NCBI GenBank assembly: GCA_958439155.1
Contig: CAUBUJ010000087.1
Coordinates: 1-7,200 of the forward strand
DNA from: an uncultured Veillonellaceae bacterium
GTDB taxonomy: Bacteria > Bacillota > Negativicutes > Veillonellales > Dialisteraceae
Direction of reading: 5' to 3'
Length of the DNA: 7,200 nt
The notes under the pieces: model-generated
What the model saw: the letters and a program-made list of their open reading frames with translations, nothing else
What the model was told of the DNA's origin: nothing
The model's database searches: none
Program-made: the position numbers and the translations under genes
Part shown: piece after piece, positions 1 to 4,240 of the stretch
Layout of the letters: each line of letters begins with the position of its first letter
Numbering within the stretch: the stretch's first letter is position 1

Positions 1-152
1 CTTCAGACTGCCTGCACTCATGACGCACCATCCGCCTTAGGCCTCAGACTTTTGACCTTTGACCCCGCTCCCATAATGCACCATCTGACCCTGCGCATGT
101 GATGCACTGCTCCTTTGCACTCCGTACTCTGCACTTTTTTCAAGGAGGCCCT
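1..152. repeat. Leader region with degenerate heptamer repeats
   Basis: No gene is supported here. The stretch is rich in short related units. TTTGACC occurs twice in exact tandem (51-57, 58-64). A CTTTGCA, CTCCGTA, CTCTGCA, CTTTTTT series runs in 7-base phase from 113 to 140. TGCACT recurs at 13, 103, 116 and 130, and TGCACC at 77. A 16-base unit is also duplicated with about three differences (19-34 and 72-87, sharing GCACCATC). The units read as variants of YTYTGMAC. The function is unknown. They may be slipped-strand repeats or a regulator-binding array in front of the racemase gene. Confidence 0.5.
72..77 (+). promoter_or_regulatory. Possible -10 element upstream of the racemase gene
   Basis: CATAAT matches TATAAT at five of six positions and lies about 75 bases before the start codon. 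No convincing -35 box stands at 16-18 bases. The nearest TTGACC (52-57) is only 14 bases away. The call is therefore weak, and the true promoter may lie left of the window. Confidence 0.2.
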
Positions 153-1457
153 ATGTCTCTCAAAACATTTACCTTCCCCTATGGACGCGGCGCAGAATCC
201 GTTGCCCTTCCGGAAGAACATATCCTTTCCGTCCTGAAAGGCCCGTCTGTCCCGGCGGCGGACGTGGAAAAAGAAACGCTCCGCGCCATGCGTGAGCCCA
301 TCGCTTCTCCTCCACTCCGGAACATTGTGCATCCCGGAGAAACGGTCCTTCTGGTCTGCGCTGACTGCACCCGCGCGTGGAACCACTCCGCCCAGTTTCT
401 CATCCATGTGGTGAATGAACTGAACCGAGCAGGCATTCCCGATGCGGATATTTCCGTTCTCTTCGCCAACGGTACCCACCGCGCCCAGACGCGCGAAGAA
501 AATATCCAGGTGGTCGGCGAAGAAGTCGCCCGGCGGATCAGCCTCTACCAGCACGACAGCCGGGACGTCTCCCAGCTGGTCCGCCTGGGCACGACGAAAC
601 GGGGCACTCCTGTCCTCATCAACCGCCGCGTCACCGAAGCGGACCGGGTCATCCTCATTGGGGGCATCACCATCCACCCTTTCGCCGGATTCGGCGGCGG
701 CCGGAAAATGATTTTCCCCGGCGTGGCCGGCTGGGAATCGATCCAGCACAATCACGCCTTCGCCCTCTCTGACACCCCCGGCGGCGGCATCAATCCCCTC
801 GCCGCCTCGGCCCATCTCGACCAGAATCCCGTCAGTGATGACCTCATCGAAGGATGCGCCATGGCGCGCCCGGATTTCCTCATTCATTCCATTCTGAACG
901 AAAAAGGAGAAATCTGCGCCATCGTCGGCGGCGACTGGTACAAGGCGTGGCTGGCCGGAACAGAAATTGTACGGAAAGTCCAGCGGGCCCCTATGAAAGG
1001 GCCGGCCGACGTCGTCTTCGCCGGTGCCGGCGGCTACCCGAAAGACATCAGCCTCTACCAGGGCCTCAAATGCTACACCCCCGCCGAGCAGGCGGGAAAG
1101 CCGGGAAGCATCCTTATCGGCCTCATCGAATCACCGGACATCTCCGAACCGGCCGCCTTCCTCAACAGTTTCCGTTTCTCCTCCCAGGAAGACATGGAAA
1201 AAGAAGTGCGCAGAGAATTTTCCATGCCCTTCTTTGTAGCGTACCATCTGTACTGCCTCTGCCGGCGCCACAAAATCATCGTCGTTACGAGAAAAGAAAA
1301 CTTCCCCATCATGCGCCGCACCGGCCAGATCCCGGCGGCAACTCTCGAAGAAGCATGGGCCATGGCGCAGGGCATCCTCCGGCAGGAAGGCAAGACAGAC
1401 TATACCATCAACATCATCCCCCACAGCGCGGCGATCATTCCCACACTGGAAAAATAA
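153..1457 (+). CDS. larA: LarA-family nickel-pincer 2-hydroxyacid racemase/epimerase
   Basis: The 434-residue product has the usual length of LarA, the cytoplasmic lactate racemase that uses a pyridinium thioamide/thiocarboxylate (SCS) nickel-pincer nucleotide. Family landmarks appear in order: DCTR (71-74), GTHR (107-110, H109), HDSRD (134-138), H175 in an IHPFAGFGGGRK stretch with K185 as the expected cofactor-attaching lysine, H199/H201, and GGYPKDISLYQ (293-303, K297). By position, H109 and H175 correspond to the two catalytic histidines of the Lactobacillus plantarum enzyme (H108, H174), and K185 to its pincer lysine K184. The start at 153 was chosen because AAGGAGG (142-148) precedes it by four bases; in-frame starts at 99 and 102 lack a ribosome binding site. 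LarA homologues also act on malate and longer or sugar-derived 2-hydroxyacids, so lactate as substrate is inference. The cofactor-making genes larB, larC and larE are not in the window. Confidence 0.88.
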   Translation: MSLKTFTFPYGRGAESVALPEEHILSVLKGPSVPAADVEKETLRAMREPIASPPLRNIVHPGETVLLVCADCTRAWNHSAQFLIHVVNELNRAGIPDADISVLFANGTHRAQTREENIQVVGEEVARRISLYQHDSRDVSQLVRLGTTKRGTPVLINRRVTEADRVILIGGITIHPFAGFGGGRKMIFPGVAGWESIQHNHAFALSDTPGGGINPLAASAHLDQNPVSDDLIEGCAMARPDFLIHSILNEKGEICAIVGGDWYKAWLAGTEIVRKVQRAPMKGPADVVFAGAGGYPKDISLYQGLKCYTPAEQAGKPGSILIGLIESPDISEPAAFLNSFRFSSQEDMEKEVRREFSMPFFVAYHLYCLCRRHKIIVVTRKENFPIMRRTGQIPAATLEEAWAMAQGILRQEGKTDYTINIIPHSAAIIPTLEK

Positions 1458-1500
1458 AGCTCTTCCGCTCTGGCCGGGGCATTTCAAAAAAGGAGACACT

Positions 1501-1833
1501 ATGCAGAAACCATTCATCATGGAACACGCCAATGGCGGCAAAGGACACCTCATCATCGAGCCCATTCTGAGCGACGAAGAAAAACAGGACAAAATCCGCC
1601 TCTACGCGCGGGTCACCATCCCGGCGGGCTGTTCCATGGGCTATCACACCCACCACGGCGACGGCGAATCTTACTACGTCCTCTCCGGCGAAGGCCTCTA
1701 CAATGGAGACGGCGTCACCTGGAAAGTCGGCCCCGGAGACAGCACCTTCTGCCCCGACGGCCACAGCCACAGCATCGAAAACACAGGCAGCTCCGACCTC
1801 ATTATCATGGGCCTCATCATCTATTCCAAGTAA
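1501..1833 (+). CDS. Small single-domain cupin, probably metal-binding
   Basis: The 110-residue protein is a single beta-barrel cupin with both signature motifs intact. Motif 1 runs from G43 to G63, with H49, H51 and E56 as expected metal ligands. Motif 2 runs from G79 to N94, with PDG at 85-87 and H90 as the fourth ligand. There is no signal peptide, DNA-binding domain or membrane segment, so it is a cytoplasmic stand-alone cupin. AGGAG at 1491-1495 lies five bases before the ATG. The gene follows the racemase by 43 bases with no terminator between, and a terminator lies directly after it, so the two are probably co-transcribed. Stand-alone cupins include isomerases, dioxygenases and small-molecule binders. 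The sequence alone does not fix which; action on a product or substrate of the neighbouring racemase is inference. Confidence 0.85.
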   Translation: MQKPFIMEHANGGKGHLIIEPILSDEEKQDKIRLYARVTIPAGCSMGYHTHHGDGESYYVLSGEGLYNGDGVTWKVGPGDSTFCPDGHSHSIENTGSSDLIIMGLIIYSK

Positions 1834-1842
1834 AATAAAAAC

Positions 1843-1870
1843 GAGCGGAACCAAACCCCGCTCTTTTTTT
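1843..1870 (+). terminator. Rho-independent terminator of the racemase-cupin operon
   Basis: Stem GAGCGG (1843-1848) pairs with CCGCTC (1858-1863) around a nine-base loop and is followed by seven T (1864-1870). It begins ten bases after the cupin stop codon. Confidence 0.85.
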
Positions 1871-1964
1871 CATGCACGAAATCTCCCCAACCTGCGGCAG
1901 ATGCATCCCGCCATTTGACCGGCCCCACAAAATGACACGCTTCCTGCAAGCCGCTATCCCACGT

Positions 1965-1992
1965 AAAAAGGCCGCCCTGTGAGGCAGCCTTT
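1965..1992 (-). terminator. Terminator of the binding-protein genes, potentially bidirectional
   Basis: On the - strand, AAAGGCTGCC and GGCGGCCTTT form a ten-pair stem with one T-G wobble and a six-base loop. It stands four bases after the stop codon of the downstream binding-protein gene and runs into a T tract (the A run at 1965-1969). The + strand also has a T-rich tail (1990-1998), so the same hairpin could stop readthrough from the cupin side. The rest of the convergent gap (1871-1964) shows nothing. Confidence 0.8.
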
Positions 1993-1996
1993 CTTT

Positions 1997-2842
1997 TTAT
2001 TTCTTCGCGTTGGCCACAGCAAGCTTGCTGTATTCCTGGGTCCATTTCTCGAAATCACCGTTCTTTTCGCTTTCCGCGATGACTTCGTTGATGATTTTGA
2101 TCAGATCTTCATTGCCTTTCGGCACAGCTACGGCAGAGGTGCTGTCTGTATCTTTGAATTCCACGCCGCTCGCGGCGAGTTCCGGATTCATAATGAGGTA
2201 CTGCTGGGCCACCACTTTCTGGGCGGGCACGCCGTCCACCTTGCCCTGCTGCAGTTCAAGGAGGGCATCTCCCACTTTGGCAAGCGACACAATTTTCGCG
2301 TCTTTCAGCTTTTCCTTGGCCATCGATTCCTGCTGGGTCGATTTCTGGACGCCGATGTTCTTGCCGTAGAAATCTTCTGCCGATTTATACATGGCCCCAT
2401 CCCGCTTGCGGACGATCATAATGTTCGGATCGTGAAGGTATACGTCAGAAAAATCGACAGACTTCTTCCGTTCCTCCGTAGGCGTAATGCCGGAGAGGGC
2501 GATGTCCACTTTATTGGCCGACAGAGACGCAAGGATAGCGGAGAACTGCATATCCTGCACTTCCAGTTTCACCCCGAGCTTGTCTGCGATTTTCTGGGCA
2601 AGGGCGATATCAATACCTACGACCGTCTTGTCCGCTTTGGATGTATCAATGAATTCATAGGGAGGGAAGCCGGAAGCGGTGCCTACCACAAGCTTGCCCC
2701 GTTCCTTGATCTGCTGGAGCAGTTTTCCCTGGGGCGCTGCCGCGGAAGAGGCAGCGGATTTCTTTTCCCCGCCGCAGCCGGCGAGCATCATCCCTGCTGC
2801 CGCTGCGCAGAGAAGGAGCGCTGTCAAAGTTTTCTTTTTCAT
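1997..2842 (-). CDS. Amino-acid ABC transporter substrate-binding lipoprotein (family 3), paralogue 1
   Basis: The 281-residue product has a lipoprotein signal (KKK, hydrophobic core, LAGC with acylated C23), an Ala/Ser linker, then a family 3 solute-binding fold (about 50-275). It would be anchored on the outer face of the inner membrane and feed an ABC importer. Ligand-pocket landmarks are GFPPYEF (58-64), G118-I-T120 followed by R125 (carboxylate-binding arginine in this family), and S168-T169-Q. The position where HisJ and GlnH carry the aspartate that holds the ligand amino group (GxxDxxxxD pattern) is Q208 here. This suggests altered specificity, so no amino acid is assigned. AGGA at 2850-2853 lies seven bases from the ATG. 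The gene follows its paralogue by 75 bases across a terminator-like hairpin. No permease or ATPase gene is adjacent. Confidence 0.9.
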   Translation of the reverse strand: MKKKTLTALLLCAAAAGMMLAGCGGEKKSAASSAAAPQGKLLQQIKERGKLVVGTASGFPPYEFIDTSKADKTVVGIDIALAQKIADKLGVKLEVQDMQFSAILASLSANKVDIALSGITPTEERKKSVDFSDVYLHDPNIMIVRKRDGAMYKSAEDFYGKNIGVQKSTQQESMAKEKLKDAKIVSLAKVGDALLELQQGKVDGVPAQKVVAQQYLIMNPELAASGVEFKDTDSTSAVAVPKGNEDLIKIINEVIAESEKNGDFEKWTQEYSKLAVANAKK

Positions 2843-2860
2843 AGTCCTGTCCTTTCTATC

Positions 2861-2894
2861 AAAAAGGCGCTGCCCTTACGAAGCAGTGCCTTTT
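2861..2894 (-). terminator. Terminator-like hairpin between the two binding-protein genes
   Basis: On the - strand, AAAAGGCACTGC (2894-2883) pairs with GCAGCGCCTTTT (2873-2862) with a single A-C mismatch and a nine-base loop. It runs directly into T residues and ends eight bases before the AGGA of the next gene. It probably stops or thins transcription from the upstream paralogue, giving unequal amounts of the two proteins. I see no clear promoter in the gap, so partial readthrough is the simplest reading. Confidence 0.65.
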
Positions 2895-2917
2895 CTGAGC
2901 CATATTGTCAGATTCCC

Positions 2918-3772
2918 TTACTGGGCGTTTTCCACGGCCTTCTTAATATATTCGTCTTCCCACTTCTTCATATTGCCGTTGTCTGTATTTTCTTTCAGCA
3001 CTTCGTTGATGGCTTTCACCAGATCTTCATTGCCCTTCTGCATCGCTGCGGCGGAATTCTTCGTGCCGTTCTTGAAATGCGCGCCGTCTACAAACATGAG
3101 GTCATCATTGTACACGAGGAACTGTTTGCCGCCAATGCCTTCCACAACGACACCGTCCACTTTACCCTGCTTCAGTTCCAGAATGGCTTCCGGCACGTGG
3201 GCGAGAGCGACGATCTGAGCATCTTTGATTTCCGTCTTGGCCAGATGTTCCTGGGTGGTCGATTTCTGGACGCCAATGGTCTTGCCGTCGAAATCAGAGA
3301 GCTCTTTGTACTTGTCCGCGTCCGCCTTGCGGATCAGAATCTTCTGCTCGGTAGGCATGTAATTGTCAGAGAAGTCCATGGTCTTGCGCCGTTCATCGGT
3401 GGGATTGATGCCGGCAATGGCAATATCCACCTTGCCGCTGGCGAGCGACGCGAGAAGGGCCTGGAAATTCATGTCCTGTACTTCCAGCTTCACCCCGAGC
3501 TTGTCTGCCAGTTTCTGGGCGATTTCCATATCGATGCCGATGACTTTCTTTTCTCCTGCTTTGGTATCGATAAATTCATAAGGAGGATAGCCCGACGCGG
3601 TGCCTACCACAATCTTGCCCTGCTGCTTAATCTTCTGCATCACCTTACCCTGGGGGGCACCTGCTGCGGAAGACGCCGCTTTCTGGTCTCCGCCGCCGCA
3701 TCCGGCAACGAGCGCCATCCCAAGAACCGCCGCCGCGCAGGCTGCTGCTTTCCACATCATTTTCTTTTCCAT
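2918..3772 (-). CDS. Amino-acid ABC transporter substrate-binding lipoprotein (family 3), paralogue 2
   Basis: The 284-residue lipoprotein has a signal peptide ending in VAGC (C25), a Gly/Ala/Ser linker, then a family 3 solute-binding domain (about 53-280). It is closely related to the gene downstream: by eye more than half the residues match, and at least one 20-base block is identical (2568-2587 and 3489-3508), so a tandem duplication is likely. Pocket landmarks are GYPPYEF (61-67), G121-I-N123 with R128, S171-T172, and E211 where classical members have aspartate. N123 and E211 differ from T120 and Q208 of the paralogue, so the two probably bind different ligands. GGAGG (3779-3783) lies six bases from the ATG. 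An upstream promoter, a leader hairpin and an overlapping leader ORF precede it. Its ABC permease and ATPase must be encoded elsewhere. Confidence 0.9.
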   Translation of the reverse strand: MEKKMMWKAAACAAAVLGMALVAGCGGGDQKAASSAAGAPQGKVMQKIKQQGKIVVGTASGYPPYEFIDTKAGEKKVIGIDMEIAQKLADKLGVKLEVQDMNFQALLASLASGKVDIAIAGINPTDERRKTMDFSDNYMPTEQKILIRKADADKYKELSDFDGKTIGVQKSTTQEHLAKTEIKDAQIVALAHVPEAILELKQGKVDGVVVEGIGGKQFLVYNDDLMFVDGAHFKNGTKNSAAAMQKGNEDLVKAINEVLKENTDNGNMKKWEDEYIKKAVENAQ

Positions 3773-3818
3773 CTTCTGCCTCCAAACCGGTAAAAAGAAA
3801 CACTGACGGTATCCCCAT
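3645..3818 (-). CDS. Possible upstream ORF overlapping the first binding-protein gene
   Basis: An ATG at 3818 follows GGAGG (3826-3830) by an ideal seven bases and opens a 57-codon frame that starts MGIPSVFLFTGLEAEDG. It runs 128 bases into the binding-protein gene in another frame. Its C-terminal half is Arg/Gly/Ser-rich and looks like an out-of-frame shadow of the gene below. If translated, its value is more likely regulatory than as a stable protein: ribosomes starting here would open the leader hairpin and pass the true ribosome binding site. No run of a single amino-acid codon is seen, so classical attenuation is not evident. Confidence is low because one good ribosome binding site is the only support. 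Confidence 0.3.
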   Translation of the reverse strand: MGIPSVFLFTGLEAEDGKENDVESSSLRGGGSWDGARCRMRRRRPESGVFRSRCPPG

Positions 3819-3825
3819 CAGCGTT
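3792..3825 (-). promoter_or_regulatory. Leader hairpin with U tract before the binding-protein gene (attenuator-like)
   Basis: On the - strand, AACGCTGATGG (3825-3815) pairs fully with CCGTCAGTGTT (3809-3799), counting two G-U wobbles, around a five-base loop (3814-3810). It is followed by a T-rich run ending in five T (3798-3792). It lies between the predicted promoter and the gene's GGAGG, where a terminator would block expression unless overcome. The stem contains the ATG of the possible upstream ORF. No known riboswitch class was recognised in the short leader. Confidence 0.5.
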
Positions 3826-3858
3826 CCTCCGCCGTATTCTTTTTTGAATGTATGCCCT

Positions 3859-3887
3859 ATGTTAGCATATTTATTCCATGCAGTCAA
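3859..3887 (-). promoter_or_regulatory. Sigma-70-type promoter for the binding-protein genes
   Basis: On the - strand, TTGACT (3887-3882) and TAACAT (3864-3859) are separated by exactly 17 bases. TGC just before the -10 box makes it an extended -10. The start would be near 3852, giving an 80-base leader. The spacer and -35 lie in an imperfect inverted repeat, GCATAAATATT (3896-3886) and AATAAATATGC (3875-3865), with nine of eleven positions matching, a plausible operator. Confidence 0.65.
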
Positions 3888-3939
3888 TATTTATGCATTC
3901 ATGGAGGTGTTTATTTCCATAGAAAATGTGTATGCATTC
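3870..3939. repeat. Imperfect tandem direct repeat over the promoter
   Basis: Copy A (3870-3900) and copy B (3910-3939) both begin TTTATT(T)CCAT and end TATGCATTC. The middle diverges slightly, with a two-base gap. The ends are 39 bases apart, close to four helical turns. Copy A holds the -35 box; in copy B the matching hexamer has decayed to TTTTCT. This suggests a duplicated operator or upstream binding site. Confidence 0.45.
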
Positions 3940-3943
3940 CGAT

Positions 3944-4009
3944 TTACCAGTCTTCTGGAATGTTGTTGAAAATGATGACGATCAAAACAGCGATAATCAC
4001 GACATACAT
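3944..4009 (-). CDS. 21-residue hydrophobic small membrane protein
   Basis: This is a 21-codon frame with an almost ideal ribosome binding site: AAGGAGG (4021-4015) five bases before the ATG. The product starts MY, has one hydrophobic helix at residues 3-14 (VVIIAVLIVIIF), then NNIP and an acidic-aromatic end, EDW. This is the form of single-span microproteins that sit in the inner membrane and assist a transporter or enzyme complex, as KdpF and CydX do; it is not recognisably either one. It lies alone between the RND pump terminator and the promoter of the binding-protein genes. No terminator is evident after it, so readthrough into the binding-protein operon is possible. The function is unknown. 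Support is the ribosome binding site, the coherent membrane segment and the clean stop. Confidence 0.6.
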   Translation of the reverse strand: MYVVIIAVLIVIIFNNIPEDW

Positions 4010-4114
4010 GGGGTCCTCCTTTCCTGCCCTTTATGGGACTGTTTCAGCCGCGTCGGCGCCTTTCTTTCTCTCATTTTCTTTCTATTTTCACTTTTCTCAA
4101 TGCTACCCTTTTTT

Positions 4115-4120
4115 AGTATA
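4115..4120 (-). promoter_or_regulatory. Possible -10 element for the 21-codon gene
   Basis: TATACT on the - strand (five of six to TATAAT), preceded directly by TG, lies about 105 bases upstream of the mini-gene. No -35 match is seen at 16-19 bases. The short inverted repeat GTGAC/GTCAC (4132-4136, 4144-4148) covers that position and could mark an activator site. The leader between them (4014-4113) contains a purine-rich run (complement of 4059-4098) and no recognised riboswitch. Confidence 0.3.
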
Positions 4121-4186
4121 CAGAACGATCTGTGACGGGAGGTGTCACTCTGCGGTTCTGCCTGAAGAAATGGTATCGCCTCCCAT

Positions 4187-4219
4187 AAAAAAGAGTGACT
4201 CCCCAAAAGAAGTCACTCT
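4187..4219 (-). terminator. Rho-independent terminator of the RND pump gene
   Basis: On the - strand, AGAGTGACT (4219-4211) and AGTCACTCT (4200-4192) pair perfectly over nine bases around a ten-base loop, followed by a T run (4191-4187). It begins about 20 bases after the pump stop codon, which makes the pump the last gene of its operon. Confidence 0.88.
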
Positions 4220-4240
4220 GTAAACTAAGAAAAGATCTGG

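Noticed and set aside
18..887. A 289-codon open frame on the - strand opposite the racemase gene
   Set aside because: It lies antisense to a gene with clear LarA motifs, has no ribosome binding site that I can see and no recognisable domain. Long antisense frames are expected in GC-rich coding sequence.
1979..3793. A 604-codon + strand frame opposite both binding-protein genes
   Set aside because: It spans two convincing lipoprotein genes, their gap and a terminator. Its two halves mirror each other only because the real genes are paralogues. The composition (Phe/His/Arg-rich) is that of an antisense shadow.
3997..4206. A 69-codon - strand frame starting inside the pump terminator loop
   Set aside because: The start lies within the terminator hairpin, there is no ribosome binding site, and the composition is Arg/Lys/Ser-rich without any domain.
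3852..4223. A 123-codon + strand frame in the control region
   Set aside because: It lacks a ribosome binding site, crosses the pump terminator and overlaps the better-supported mini-gene and promoter on the other strand.
3773..4240. A known riboswitch or T-box in the long control region
   Set aside because: I looked for conserved T-box, SAM, lysine, fluoride and guanidine motifs and found none. The hairpins present are simple stems with U tracts.
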